DNA from: Cellulomonas hominis
Lineage (GTDB): Bacteria; Actinomycetota; Actinomycetes; Actinomycetales; Cellulomonadaceae
Assembly (NCBI RefSeq): GCF_014201095.1
Contig: NZ_JACHDN010000001.1
Location: 4,154,001-4,218,000, forward strand
DNA: 64,000 nucleotides
Direction of reading: 5' to 3'
Below the pieces are notes generated by a model that saw only the letters and a program-made list of their open reading frames with translations, had not been told where the DNA came from and did not search any database. Of the stretch, positions 34,805 through 43,586 are shown piece after piece. The stretch's first letter is position 1; every line of letters begins with the position of its first letter. A program made the position numbers and the translations under genes.

Positions 34805-35653
34805 ATGACCGACGCCCTCACCCGCGGACTGCCCCTGGACCCGTTGCCGCTGGACCCCGGGCCCGGCGGCACGGCGGCGGCCCCCGCCCGGCCCGCCGTC
34901 ACGCTGCCCGTGCGCGGCGCCCCGTTCGAGCGCGCCGACGCCGCCGCCCTCGAGCGGCTCGGCCGGGTGTCGTCGGCGACCGCGTGCGCCAAGCTGCACG
35001 GGCTGGGGATCAGGCACTCGTTCGTAGAGGGCCCGCGGCCGCTCGCGCCCGGGTACCGCGTAGTGGGCTCGGCGCTGACCCTGCAGTTCATGCCCCAGCG
35101 CGAGGACCTCGCCGCCGGCGACGACCAGGAGTACGTGGAGCGGCACACCGCGCTGTGGCACGTCCTGGAGACGGTCCGGCCCGGCGACGTGCTCGTGATC
35201 CAGGCGTACGGCAGCCGGTTCTCCGGCTGCGTGGGCGACATCCTGGCGCGCTACTTCCAGCGCAAGGGCGGCGCCGGCATCGTGGTGGACGGGCGGATCC
35301 GCGACTCCGGGCGGATCCGCGAGCTCGGGCTTCCGGTGTGGTCCACCGGGGTGACGCCGCACTACGCCTCGCAGTCCGAGCTCTTCCCCTGGGCCTACGA
35401 CGTGCCGGTCGCGGTCGGCGGCGTGCTGTGCCTGCCGGGCGACCTCGTGGTGGCGGACGACGACGGACCCGTCATCGTCCCGCGCGCCATGGCCGAGCAG
35501 GTCGTCGAGTCGGCGCAGGACCACGAGGAGTGGGAGGTCTTCAGCCGCCGCCGGCTCGACGAGGGCGCCCGCCTGAGCGACTACTACCCGCTGACCCCGG
35601 ACACGCGAGGGGAGTTCGAGGCATGGCGTTCCGCGCAGCGCTCCGCCCGCTGA
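34805..35653 (+). CDS. RraA-family protein (possible class II pyruvate aldolase)
   Basis: A 282-residue protein with an N-terminal extension of about 45 residues before the RraA fold. The family landmarks are SSATACAKLHG, GSALTLQF, GDVLVIQAYG, the Gly-rich GGAGIVVDGRIRDSGRIREL with the metal-site Asp-Gly-x-x-Arg-Asp, and the terminal GDLVVADDDGPVIVP. RraA-like proteins either inhibit RNase E or act as metal-dependent aldolases and decarboxylases for 4-hydroxy-2-oxo acids; the set with DGxxRD can be enzymic. Lying between sugar uptake and a dehydrogenase-lactonase pair, an aldolase or decarboxylase on the sugar acid is more likely. ATG 34805 is 2 bases after the previous stop; it overlaps the next gene by 31 bases. 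Confidence 0.8.
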   Translation: MTDALTRGLPLDPLPLDPGPGGTAAAPARPAVTLPVRGAPFERADAAALERLGRVSSATACAKLHGLGIRHSFVEGPRPLAPGYRVVGSALTLQFMPQREDLAAGDDQEYVERHTALWHVLETVRPGDVLVIQAYGSRFSGCVGDILARYFQRKGGAGIVVDGRIRDSGRIRELGLPVWSTGVTPHYASQSELFPWAYDVPVAVGGVLCLPGDLVVADDDGPVIVPRAMAEQVVESAQDHEEWEVFSRRRLDEGARLSDYYPLTPDTRGEFEAWRSAQRSAR

Positions 35654-36627
35654 CCCCGGCCGGCGCGGGGCCGGACGCGGTCCCCCTCGCGTCGTTCGGG
35701 CTGGGCTGCGCGCCCATCGGCAACCTCTACACGCCGGTGGCCGAGGCCGACGCGGAGGCGACGGTGGGGCGCGCCCTGGAGCGCGGCATCCGGTTCTTCG
35801 ACACCGCACCGCACTACGGCGAGGGCGTCAGCGAGCTGCGCCTGGGCCGCGCCCTCGCCGGCGTCGACCGCGGCTCCGTGGTGATCGCCACGAAGGTCGG
35901 CCGGACGATCGTCGACGCCGACGGCGTGCCCGCCCCGCCGGGCGGGACCGGCGGACCAGGCGGCCGGACCGTGGGCGACCTGAGCCGCGACGGGGTGCTG
36001 CGTTCGCTCGAGGGCAGCCTCATCCGGCTCGGCACCGACCGCGTCGACCTGCTGTACCTGCACGACCCCGCGGACGTCGACGAGGCGCTCCGGGGCGCGC
36101 TCCCGGCCCTGCTCGAGCTGCGCGACCAGGGCGTCGTGCGGGCGGTCGGCGTCGGGATGGGGCGCACGGCGCCCGTGGCCCGGCTCGTGCGCGAGAGCGC
36201 CGGCGTCCTGGACGTCGTGATGCCCGCGGGGCGCCTCACGCTGCTGGACCGGACGGGCCTCGACGACCTGCTCCCCGCGGCCCGGGCGCGCGGGACCGGC
36301 GTGGTCGCCGCCGGCGTCTACAACTCCGGTGTGCTGGCCGACCCCGTGTCCGCGCCGTACTTCGACTACCGCCCGGCCTCACCGGACCAGGTGGACCGGG
36401 CGCGGCGCATGGCCGCCGCGTGCGCCGCGGCCGGGACCGATCTGCCGACCGCCGCCGTGCGGTACCCGCTGCGCCTCCCCGGCGTGGAGGCGGTCGTGGT
36501 GGGCGCGCGCACCCCGGCCGAGGTCGACGTGGCCGCCGCCGCGGCGAGCGCCCACGTCCCGGACCGCCTGTGGCCGGAGCTCGACGCGATCGCCGGGGCC
36601 GGCGCGGCGGCCCCGGTCCGTCCGTGA
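35623..36627 (+). CDS. Aldo/keto reductase, candidate L-fucose (aldose) 1-dehydrogenase
   Basis: A 334-residue TIM-barrel oxidoreductase. The catalytic tetrad is visible: Asp60 and Tyr65 in FDTAPHYGEG, Lys91 in IATKVGR, His147 in YLHDPAD. The start ASFGLGCAPIGNLY and the absence of the usual C-terminal NADPH signature Arg-Ser place it near the D-threo-aldose/L-fucose dehydrogenase branch, which oxidises the sugar at carbon 1 to the lactone. The gene overlaps the RraA gene by 31 bases and is coupled by GTGA to the amidohydrolase gene, the expected next enzyme. With the alpha-L-fucosidase nearby, L-fucose is the best substrate guess. Confidence 0.85.
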   Translation: MAFRAALRPLTPAGAGPDAVPLASFGLGCAPIGNLYTPVAEADAEATVGRALERGIRFFDTAPHYGEGVSELRLGRALAGVDRGSVVIATKVGRTIVDADGVPAPPGGTGGPGGRTVGDLSRDGVLRSLEGSLIRLGTDRVDLLYLHDPADVDEALRGALPALLELRDQGVVRAVGVGMGRTAPVARLVRESAGVLDVVMPAGRLTLLDRTGLDDLLPAARARGTGVVAAGVYNSGVLADPVSAPYFDYRPASPDQVDRARRMAAACAAAGTDLPTAAVRYPLRLPGVEAVVVGARTPAEVDVAAAAASAHVPDRLWPELDAIAGAGAAAPVRP

Positions 36628-37490
36628 CCGCGTCGGGCGGTGCCGACGGGCTGGTCGACGCGCACGTGCACCTGTGGGACACCGCCGCCGCGCGGATCTC
36701 GTGGTTCCGGGACGACCTCGGCCTGCCGGCACGGGTCGGCCCGGAGGACCTCGCCCGCGCCGCCGGGGCCTCGCCCGTACCGGTCCGCGCCGCCGTCGCC
36801 GTGCAGGCCGCGGACACGGCGGCGGAGGCGCGCTGGCTGCTGCGGCAGGCGGCCGCGCACGGGCCGCTGCCCGGTCCGGTCGTGCTGCAGTACGACGCCC
36901 GGCCCGGACGCCCCGGCGCCTGGGCCGGCATGGCGCAGGCCGTGCTCGACGACGTGCGCACCCCGGCCCGGATCGCCGGCGTGCGCCTCGCCGTCCCGGG
37001 TGGTGCGGCGGACCTGGCCGACGTCGCCGGCCTGGACGCCCTGTGCGAGGGCCTCGCCGCGTCGGGCCGGGTGCTCGAGACCCTCGTCCGCCCCGAGCAG
37101 CTGCCCGCGGTCGCGGCCGTCGCGCGCCGGCACCCCGGCCTCGACGTCGTCGTGTGCCACCTGGGTCTCGGCGGCGGGGAGCCGGACGCCACCTGGCGGG
37201 TGGGCCTGGCGGCCGCCGCGGCTCACCCCCGGGTCCACGCGAAGCTCTCCGGGCTGCACACCACCCGGCCCGACGACGCCGGCCGCGTCGCCGGGGCCGC
37301 CCGCGCGGCGCTCGACCTGCTCGGGCCGGACCGGCTCATGGTCGGCAGCGACTGGCCGATGTCGGCGCGCGTGGCGCCGTACGAGGAGATCGTCGCGCGG
37401 ACCGCACGCGCGCTGCCCGCCCTCGGCGCCGCAGCCGCCCACGCGGTGTGGCGCGGCACGGCGGCGCGGCTCTACGGCGCCGGGGGCTAG
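36624..37490 (+). CDS. Amidohydrolase-superfamily lactonase, candidate L-fuconolactonase
   Basis: A 288-residue protein of the amidohydrolase 2 group (COG3618). The metal ligands are His14 and His16 in VDAHVHLWD, then His in VVCHLGLGG and Asp in VGSDWPMS. Members of this group hydrolyse sugar lactones such as L-fucono-1,5-lactone and L-rhamnono-lactone. GTG at 36624 overlaps the stop of the aldo/keto reductase gene, so dehydrogenase and lactonase are made together. Its TAG stop shares the palindrome CTAG (37487-37490) with the stop of the convergent GntR gene, so there is no terminator between them. Confidence 0.85.
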   Translation: MTASGGADGLVDAHVHLWDTAAARISWFRDDLGLPARVGPEDLARAAGASPVPVRAAVAVQAADTAAEARWLLRQAAAHGPLPGPVVLQYDARPGRPGAWAGMAQAVLDDVRTPARIAGVRLAVPGGAADLADVAGLDALCEGLAASGRVLETLVRPEQLPAVAAVARRHPGLDVVVCHLGLGGGEPDATWRVGLAAAAAHPRVHAKLSGLHTTRPDDAGRVAGAARAALDLLGPDRLMVGSDWPMSARVAPYEEIVARTARALPALGAAAAHAVWRGTAARLYGAGG

Positions 37491-38149
37491 TCCGCCCGGT
37501 CCAGCAGCGTGCCGGCGGCGTGCGCCTCGAACAACGCCGAGGCCGCCTCGGGGTCACCGGAGTCCAGGGCGTCCAGCAGGCTGCGGTGCCAGTCCGCCAC
37601 CTGGTGCCAGTCACCTGTGAACTCGGGGTCGCCGAGCAGGTGCAGCGACCGCAGGCTCGGCTCGATGATGTCCCACATCCGGGGCAGGTAGCCGTTGCCG
37701 CTCGCCTCGATCACGGCGCGGTGGAACCCGAAGTCGAGCTCGCGGAACGCCGGCAGGTCCTGGGCGTCCACCGCGCCGTGCATGGCGTCGATGACCTCCT
37801 CCAGGCGGGCCCGCGTCTCCGGGACGAGCCGCCCGCACGCGAGCCGGCCGGCCAGGGCCTCGACGGCGACCCGGGCCTGCTTCGCCTGCTGCGCCTCCTC
37901 GTCGGAGTACTGCGCGACGAAGTTGCCCTGGTGGCGCACGTGCGTCACCAGGCCCTCGTGGGCGAGGCGCTTGAGGGCGTCGCGCACGGGGGCCTGGCTC
38001 ACCTGGAGCCGCCGGGCGAGCTGGGACTCGACGAGCTGCTCGCCGGGCGTCAGCTGCGACGTCTTGATCATCGACTTCACGAGGTCGTAGATCTGGTCCG
38101 ACAGGAGCCCGCGCTCCAGGCCGCCGATCGAGCTCAGGGCGTCCGTCAT
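37487..38149 (-). CDS. GntR-family regulator, FadR subfamily
   Basis: A 220-residue repressor. The winged helix (residues about 14-75) has LARRLQVSQAPVRDALKRLA and the wing HEGLVTHVRHQGNFV; the C-terminal FCD domain is helical with the metal-binding Asp and His residues expected in RELDFGFHRAVIE. FCD members sense sugar acids and other carboxylates. The gene overlaps the upstream SGNH hydrolase gene by ATGA and converges with the lactonase gene. It is the natural owner of the 15-base operator candidates at 29524, 38860 and, in variant form, 38168, which is 19 bases before its own start. The inducer may be fuconate or a derived keto-acid. Confidence 0.9.
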   Translation of the reverse strand: MTDALSSIGGLERGLLSDQIYDLVKSMIKTSQLTPGEQLVESQLARRLQVSQAPVRDALKRLAHEGLVTHVRHQGNFVAQYSDEEAQQAKQARVAVEALAGRLACGRLVPETRARLEEVIDAMHGAVDAQDLPAFRELDFGFHRAVIEASGNGYLPRMWDIIEPSLRSLHLLGDPEFTGDWHQVADWHRSLLDALDSGDPEAASALFEAHAAGTLLDRAD

Positions 38150-38781
38150 CCCGCCAGCCTAGCGTCGCTATCGACAATCGTTTGCCCGTCCTCGCCGGAC
38201 GCCGCGAGCCACGCGTCGGCGATGATCCGCGATCCCGCCGGCGTGGGGTGCACCCCGTCGGGCGCGAGCGCGGCGGCGCCCGGCCCGGCCGCCGCACGCG
38301 TGAGCGCCCGGTGCAGCGGGACCAGGGCAGCGCCCGTCTCCGCGGCGAGCCGGGTGACGACCTCGCGCTTGCCGGCGAGGTCGTCCAGCCACACGTGCTG
38401 CTCCGGCCGCACGGGCAGGAGGTACGGCTCGACGAGCACCAGCCGGGCACCGCCGGGCACCCGCGCCAGCAGCCGGCGGTAGGTGGCCTCGAACGCCTCG
38501 GCGCTGGTGGCCTCGCCCGCGTCGAACCGGCGCCAGGTGTCGTTGACCCCCACGTACACGGTGAGCACGTCCGGCGCCGACGGCGTCACGTCGCACTCCC
38601 ACCGCGCCTCGAGGTCGACCGCCCGGTCGCCCGCGACGCCGAGGTTGACGACGCGGGTGCCCGGCAGGGCACGGGCGACGAGGCCGACGTAGCCGTCGCC
38701 GAGCGACGCGGCGTCGGCGCGGTCCCGGCCGGCGTCGGTGATCGAGTCGCCGACGAAGACGAGTCGTCGGGGTGTGGTCAT
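38146..38781 (-). CDS. SGNH/GDSL-family hydrolase
   Basis: A 211-residue esterase-like enzyme. Block I is FVGDSITD with catalytic Ser13, block III is YVGVNDTWRR, and block V is APDGVHPTPAG with the catalytic Asp-His. There is no signal peptide, so it acts in the cytoplasm, perhaps removing acyl groups from imported sugars. ATG 38781 has AGGAGAGG upstream; the frame is open for 26 codons more but the extension is Pro/Ala-rich and unlikely to be translated. It is the first gene of a two-gene operon with the GntR regulator and divergent from the fucosidase gene. Confidence 0.88.
   Translation of the reverse strand: MTTPRRLVFVGDSITDAGRDRADAASLGDGYVGLVARALPGTRVVNLGVAGDRAVDLEARWECDVTPSAPDVLTVYVGVNDTWRRFDAGEATSAEAFEATYRRLLARVPGGARLVLVEPYLLPVRPEQHVWLDDLAGKREVVTRLAAETGAALVPLHRALTRAAAGPGAAALAPDGVHPTPAGSRIIADAWLAASGEDGQTIVDSDARLAG
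38168..38182 (-). promoter_or_regulatory. Candidate GntR operator, variant copy C
   Basis: On the minus strand the site reads AACGATTGTCGATAG; it differs from copy A (AACGATTATCGATTAG) by one substitution and one missing base. It lies inside the last codons of the SGNH gene and 19-33 bases upstream of the GntR start. It could give autoregulation by road-block, or be a chance match within coding sequence. Confidence 0.4.
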
Positions 38782-38859
38782 GGGCCTCTCCTCTTCGTCG
38801 CCGGGTGCGCCGGGTGCGCGGGCCGGCGCGCCGGGCGCATCCGCCGGGCGCGCGCTCAC

Positions 38860-38874
38860 CGATTATCGATTAGT
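38860..38874 (+). promoter_or_regulatory. Candidate GntR operator, copy B
   Basis: CGATTATCGATTAGT, identical over 15 bases to copy A at 29524-29538. It lies in the 208-base gap between the divergent SGNH and fucosidase genes, 79 bases from the first start and 116 from the second, so one repressor could control both directions. Confidence 0.65.
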
Positions 38875-38989
38875 GTAGCGTGCCCAGGACCGGGACCGTG
38901 CGAGAGGTCGGAGCACACGCGATGAGGCGAACCCTGTCCGCACGGCTCCCCCCGTCCGCGACCGCCGCCACCCCGAGGAGCGATGCCCT

Positions 38990-40312
38990 GTGACCCCGTC
39001 CGCCCCGACCCTGCGCCCCGAGCAGGCGTGGTTCACCGAGGCCCGGTTCGGCCTGTTCGTGCACCTGGGCCCCTACTCCGCCGCCGCCCGGCACGAGTGG
39101 GTGATGAGCAACGAGCGGCTGACCGTCGAGCAGTACGCGCGCTACGCCGAGGTGTTCGACCCCGACCTGTTCGACGCGCGCGCGATCGCCCGCGCCGCCA
39201 GGGACGCCGGGATGCGGTACGTCGTGCTCACCACCAAGCACCACGACGGCTTCGCGCTCTGGGACTCCGCCGTCAGCGACTACGGACTCGCCCGCACCCG
39301 CGGCCGCGACCTCGTGGCCGAGCTCGCCGAGGCGGTGCGCGCCGAGGGCCTGCACCTCGGCCTCTACCACTCGGTCATCGACTGGCACCACCCCGACTTC
39401 ACGGTCGACCACGTGCACCCCCGCCGCGACGACCCCGACGCGCACGCTCTCAACGAGGGCCGGGACATGGCGCGGTACCGCGCGTACCTGCACGCGCAGG
39501 TGCGGGAGCTCCTGACGGGCTACGGGCCGGTGGACTACGTCTTCTTCGACTTCACGTTCGCGGAGGACAAGCACGGGTGGCGGGGCAAGTACCCGCAGGA
39601 CTGGGACGCCGAGGCCCTGCTCGCGATGGTCCGCGAGCTCCAGCCCCAGGCCGTGGTGAACGACCGCCTGGGCATCCCGGGCGACCTCGTGACGCCCGAG
39701 CAGTACCAGCCGGACGCCCCGCCGCGCGACGAGGCCGGCCGGCTGCTCGTGTGGGAGGCCTGCCAGACGCTGAACGGCAGCTGGGGCTACGACCGCGACA
39801 ACACGCGCTTCAAGGACCCGGACCTCCTGGTGCGGATGCTGGTCGACACCGTGTCCAAGGGCGGGAACCTGCTGCTGAACACCGGCCCGGACGGGCGGGG
39901 CCGGATCCCCCCGCGCGACGCCGCCACCCTCGCCGCGCTGGGCGACTGGATGCGCCTCCACGGCCGGGCGGTCACCGGAGCCGGACCGGCCGAGCCCGAG
40001 GTCGCGGACGCGCTCGCGCCCGGCCTGCCCCCGGGCGTGGTGCTCACCCAGCGCGCCGACCGGCTGTACCTGCACCTGTTCGCGTGGCCGTTCGGGCACC
40101 TGCACCTGCGCGGCATCGGCGACCGGGTGCGGTACGCGCAGCTGCTCCACGACGGGTCGGAGGTCCGCGGCTCCCGGTCGGACCCCGAGCAGAAGGCCTG
40201 GAACACGGTCCCGGGCGGGCAGCCGCCCGGGACGCTCACGCTCCACCTGCCCACCGTGCGGCCGGACGTGGCGGTGCCGGTCGTGGAGGTGTTCCTCGAC
40301 CCCGCCCGGTAG
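38990..40312 (+). CDS. Alpha-L-fucosidase (GH29)
   Basis: A 440-residue glycoside hydrolase of family 29, which releases L-fucose from glycans by a retaining mechanism. The family signature is WFTEARFGLFVHLG near the N-terminus, then LTTKHHDGFALWDS (80-93), and the nucleophile Asp187 in VDYVFFDFTF; HxHGFALW-type residues and the late NLLLNTGPDGRG are also kept. It ends in a short beta domain. No signal peptide is visible, so it acts on short oligosaccharides after import by the ABC transporter upstream. GTG 38990 has AGGAG 13 bases before it. An operator candidate lies in the upstream gap. Confidence 0.93.
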   Translation: MTPSAPTLRPEQAWFTEARFGLFVHLGPYSAAARHEWVMSNERLTVEQYARYAEVFDPDLFDARAIARAARDAGMRYVVLTTKHHDGFALWDSAVSDYGLARTRGRDLVAELAEAVRAEGLHLGLYHSVIDWHHPDFTVDHVHPRRDDPDAHALNEGRDMARYRAYLHAQVRELLTGYGPVDYVFFDFTFAEDKHGWRGKYPQDWDAEALLAMVRELQPQAVVNDRLGIPGDLVTPEQYQPDAPPRDEAGRLLVWEACQTLNGSWGYDRDNTRFKDPDLLVRMLVDTVSKGGNLLLNTGPDGRGRIPPRDAATLAALGDWMRLHGRAVTGAGPAEPEVADALAPGLPPGVVLTQRADRLYLHLFAWPFGHLHLRGIGDRVRYAQLLHDGSEVRGSRSDPEQKAWNTVPGGQPPGTLTLHLPTVRPDVAVPVVEVFLDPAR

Positions 40313-40342
40313 CGACTCCCGCGGCACGGCCCGGAGACGACG

Positions 40343-40375
40343 GAGCCCCGGTGAGACGTGGTCCCACCGGGGCTC
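40343..40375. terminator. Bidirectional hairpin terminator
   Basis: GAGCCCCGGTG (40343-40353) pairs perfectly with CACCGGGGCTC (40365-40375), with an 11-base loop. It stands 30 bases after the fucosidase stop and 5 bases from the 3' end of the tRNA-Pro gene on the other strand, so it can end both transcripts. No long T tract follows, as usual in high-GC actinomycetes. Confidence 0.8.
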
Positions 40376-40380
40376 TCCTG

Positions 40381-40454
<74 letters not shown>

Positions 40455-40481
40455 ATGGCCCCCGCAGGAGCCTCCGCAACT

Positions 40482-41747
40482 CTACCGTATGCGGACGGTC
40501 CCGCTGTCCCCCGCCGGCAGGTGGGCGCGCCACGCGCACGCGACCACGACCAGGCACGCCGCCGCGACGACGGCCCCGCCGAGGAACATCGCCGGGTACG
40601 CCCACCGCGTGGACAGCCACGCGAGCAGCGCCGGGACGAAGAACCCGAGGTACGCCGCCGAGTAGTACACCGCGGTGAGCCCGGCGAGGTCGGCCGGGGT
40701 CGCGATGCGCTGCACCTCGGAGAGCCCGGCGACGAGCGCGAGCCCGTACCCGGCGCCGAGCACCGCGGCGGCGAGCAGCACGACCGGCAGGGACAGCGTG
40801 CGCGACGCCCACGCCGCGAGGATCATCCCGGCGACGAGGATGACGAGCGCCACCACGGACGCCCGGGCGCTGTGCCGGGTGTCGATGAGGCGGGCGACCG
40901 ACTGCACCCCGAACCCGACGCCGAGCGTGACGACGGTGAGCAGCGCGGAGAACGCGATCGGCACGCCCCCGGAGTGGGACCGCATCAGTCCGGGGAGCAC
41001 GGCGTACGCGGAGCCGACCGCCCCGAACACCCACGGCGCGAGCGGCAGCACGACGCGCAGGAACCGGCGGTGGCCGACCGCGGGGATCCGCAGGTCGTCG
41101 CGCAGCCGCCCCCGGTCGGCCGGTGCCGGGGCCGGGTGCGTCTCCGGGACCCCCAGGACCACCAGCCCGGCGACGACCGTGACCGCCGCGTGCAGCAGGT
41201 ACGGCGTCCCCGTCCGCCACGGGCCCCACTGCGCCAGCACCCCGGCGACGCCGGCGCCCAGCAGGAAGCCGGCCGTCAGCGACAGCGACGCCCGGCGGGC
41301 CCCGGTGCGCGGCTCGCCCGCGGCGGCGCACAGCTCGGCGACCCACGTGGTGCCGACAGCCATGACGAGCCCGAGGGCGAGGCCGGACAGCACCCGGCCG
41401 ACGGCCAGCGCCGGCACGGACGCCGGGCCGAGCGCGAGCACGAGCGACCCGACGATGCCGAGCGGCGCGGCGGGCAGCAGCAGCGGGCGGCGGCCGTACC
41501 GGTCGGACAGCGGGCCGCCGACCAGCAGCGCGGGCACGATGCCGAGCACGTAGGCGCCCAGCAGCACGTTCACGGTGAGCGCCGAGAGGTGGCTGACCTC
41601 GCGGTACATGACGAGCAGCGGGGTGAACTCGTTGCCGCCCCAGGCGACGGCGAACATGAGGCCGCCGACGCGGAGCCAGGCCCGGGACGGGGCACCGGAG
41701 CCCTCGGCGGGGGCCGCGGCGGCGACCCGCTCCTCGGTCGCCGTCAC
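40482..41747 (-). CDS. MFS transporter
   Basis: A 421-residue, 12-segment major facilitator. Motif A is GPLSDRYGRRPLLLP between segments 2 and 3, and segment 4 has VGRVLSGLALGLVMAVGTTW. The N-terminal 25 residues are an Ala/Glu-rich cytoplasmic tail. The GTG start overlaps the stop of the GntR gene upstream (GTGA), so transporter and regulator form one operon that is probably self-regulated. The substrate is unknown; the sequence is nearest to metabolite or drug transporters of the general MFS-1 group. Confidence 0.85.
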   Translation of the reverse strand: MTATEERVAAAAPAEGSGAPSRAWLRVGGLMFAVAWGGNEFTPLLVMYREVSHLSALTVNVLLGAYVLGIVPALLVGGPLSDRYGRRPLLLPAAPLGIVGSLVLALGPASVPALAVGRVLSGLALGLVMAVGTTWVAELCAAAGEPRTGARRASLSLTAGFLLGAGVAGVLAQWGPWRTGTPYLLHAAVTVVAGLVVLGVPETHPAPAPADRGRLRDDLRIPAVGHRRFLRVVLPLAPWVFGAVGSAYAVLPGLMRSHSGGVPIAFSALLTVVTLGVGFGVQSVARLIDTRHSARASVVALVILVAGMILAAWASRTLSLPVVLLAAAVLGAGYGLALVAGLSEVQRIATPADLAGLTAVYYSAAYLGFFVPALLAWLSTRWAYPAMFLGGAVVAAACLVVVACAWRAHLPAGDSGTVRIR

Positions 41748-42436
41748 CGGGCCACCCCCCGCAGGTGCGCGCCGTGCAGGTGCTCGCCGAGCCGCTCCCG
41801 GAACGCCGCGGCATCCCCGGCCTCGACCGCCGCGAGCAGCGCCTCGTGGCCCTCGACGAACCCGGGCGCCCGCTCCCCCGCGGCGCCCACGGACAGCGCG
41901 ATCATCCGCCGCTGCCGCTCCCGCAGCGTCACGGAGAAGTCGGTGAGCAGCGCGTTCCCGCCCGCCGCGACGATCGCCTGGTGGAAGGCCGCGTCGTGCT
42001 CGGCGTACGCGGCCAGGTCGCCCGCGGCGACGGCGGCGCGCTGCCGGTCCAGCAGGTCGCGCAGGGCGGCCACGAGGCGCGCGCGTCCCTCGTCCGGACC
42101 GGCGGCGACGACGTCCACGGCGTGCGACTCCAGCAGCAGCCGCGCGTCCACGACCGCCTCGGCCTCGCCGGGGGCGACCGGCACGACGAGCGCCCCGCGC
42201 TTGGGGAACAGCCGCAGCCACCCCTCGGCGGCCAGCCGCAGGAACGCCTCGCGCACCGGGGTCCGGCTCATCGCGAGCTCGCCGGCGACATCCCCTTCGC
42301 TGACCATCGACCCGGCGGCGAGCCGCCCGGTGAGCAGCGCGTCCTTGACGTGGCGGTAGGCGGTCTCGGCGGCGGGCGGGGCGGCGGACGCGACGGCGGC
42401 TTCCATGGGCACTACATGTATCTCAGTCGTGTCCAT
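41744..42436 (-). CDS. GntR-family regulator, FadR subfamily
   Basis: A 230-residue repressor if ATG 42436 is used. The HTH includes VAGELAMSRTPVREAFLRLA and the wing FPKRGALVVPV; the FCD ligand domain has the motif AEHDAAFHQAIV. A perfect 8-base dyad TACATGTA lies at 42413-42420, within the codons between ATG 42436 and a second in-frame ATG at 42406. If the dyad is the operator, the second start (220 residues) is more likely. It should control itself and the coupled MFS gene. Confidence 0.85.
   Translation of the reverse strand: MDTTEIHVVPMEAAVASAAPPAAETAYRHVKDALLTGRLAAGSMVSEGDVAGELAMSRTPVREAFLRLAAEGWLRLFPKRGALVVPVAPGEAEAVVDARLLLESHAVDVVAAGPDEGRARLVAALRDLLDRQRAAVAAGDLAAYAEHDAAFHQAIVAAGGNALLTDFSVTLRERQRRMIALSVGAAGERAPGFVEGHEALLAAVEAGDAAAFRERLGEHLHGAHLRGVAR
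42413..42420. promoter_or_regulatory. TACATGTA dyad, candidate GntR operator
   Basis: A perfect palindrome of AT-rich character in otherwise GC-rich sequence, lying 7 bases before the alternative start (42406) of the GntR gene. Such placement suits an autoregulatory operator, but short dyads can occur by chance. Confidence 0.4.
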
Positions 42437-42488
42437 GTGTGCGCCGCACGTCCAGGACGTGGGACGACCCGGCCCGCGGCGCGCGCGC

Positions 42489-43586
42489 TCAGGCCGCCGC
42501 GGCCCGCACCCGCCCCGGCCCGGCGCCCTCGCCGTCCCGCAGCACGTCGAGCTCCGCCGCCACCAGCCCGAGCAGCACGAGGTCCACGACGAGCCCGCCG
42601 ACGGCGCTCCACTGGTCCACGCGGAACAGGAAGATCTGCGTCAGCAGCAGGTTCACCAGCACGGCCCGCCGGAACCACTCGTACCCGCGCGCCCGGTCCC
42701 GCCCGACCAGCCGCAGCCCGACCCCCGAGCAGACGAGCGACGCCGCCCCGGAGGCGAGCATGCCGACCAGCGCCCACCAGGGCAGGTCCGCCCCGCCGGC
42801 CACCAGCGCGATCCCCCGGCCGACGGTGAAGAGCGTCGCGAGGGCCAGCACCGCGACGGTCACCCGCGGCAGCCACCGCACCCGCACGACGCGCCGGGAC
42901 GTCGCGACGACCGCCCGCGACACGACCCCGATCGGGTCGGGCAGCTCGCGCGCGTCGTCCTCCACCGCGTCGAGCAGCACCCGGACCTGCGCGCTGCCGT
43001 GCACCTCCCCGGCGGCGTCGACCAGCGCGCGGGCCTGCCGGCGGGCGCGCGCCGAGAACCCGCCGGCCAGCCCGGCGACGGCCAGGTCCGCGGCGGCGGC
43101 GAGCGTCTCGTGCGGGTCCCGCGCCCGGCGCCCGTGGATCACCTCGCCGACGAGCACGAGCAGCACGACGACCACGTAGATCAGCGACGCGGTCGGCGCG
43201 TAGAAGTAGTCGTTGTCCGCCGTGACGAACTTGCCGATCTCGTCGATGAACAGCCCGAACCCCACCCCGCCGACCAGCGCCGCCAGCGGCCGCACCACGG
43301 GCCCGGCCCAGGACAGCACCCCGACGACCGCGACCGCCATCAGCAGCCCGCCCCACAGGACGTGCGCGATGTGCAGCCCGCCGCCCCCGAACTGCGGGAA
43401 CCCGGTCAGCGCCAGCAGCCCGCGCGTGACCAGCACGGTCAGCACCGTGACGGCGAGGAACCCGGCCACGTGCCGCGGCCCCGCGGGGTCGCGCGGCAGG
43501 CCGAGCACGAGCAGCGGCGACCGGCGCGGCAGCAGCGGGCGGCGCCCCGCCTCCGTGCCGCGCCCGGGCGCCGCCTCCCGCGTCAC
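42489..43586 (-). CDS. Integral membrane protein of unknown function
   Basis: A 365-residue membrane protein. Four hydrophobic segments lie between residues about 38 and 165, with a conserved-looking loop [20 protein letters not shown] that contains acidic and aromatic residues, then a soluble helical region (about 170-245), and three or four more segments before a basic C-terminus. I recognise no enzyme motif. The GTG start overlaps the der stop (GTGA), so it is made from the same transcript as Der. The family is common beside core genes in actinomycetes, but no function is known to me. Confidence 0.75.
   Translation of the reverse strand: MTREAAPGRGTEAGRRPLLPRRSPLLVLGLPRDPAGPRHVAGFLAVTVLTVLVTRGLLALTGFPQFGGGGLHIAHVLWGGLLMAVAVVGVLSWAGPVVRPLAALVGGVGFGLFIDEIGKFVTADNDYFYAPTASLIYVVVVLLVLVGEVIHGRRARDPHETLAAAADLAVAGLAGGFSARARRQARALVDAAGEVHGSAQVRVLLDAVEDDARELPDPIGVVSRAVVATSRRVVRVRWLPRVTVAVLALATLFTVGRGIALVAGGADLPWWALVGMLASGAASLVCSGVGLRLVGRDRARGYEWFRRAVLVNLLLTQIFLFRVDQWSAVGGLVVDLVLLGLVAAELDVLRDGEGAGPGRVRAAAA

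Noticed and set aside
38168..38182. Third GntR operator as a firm site
   Set aside because: It lies inside the SGNH coding region and differs from the other two copies, so it was kept only as a low-confidence feature.
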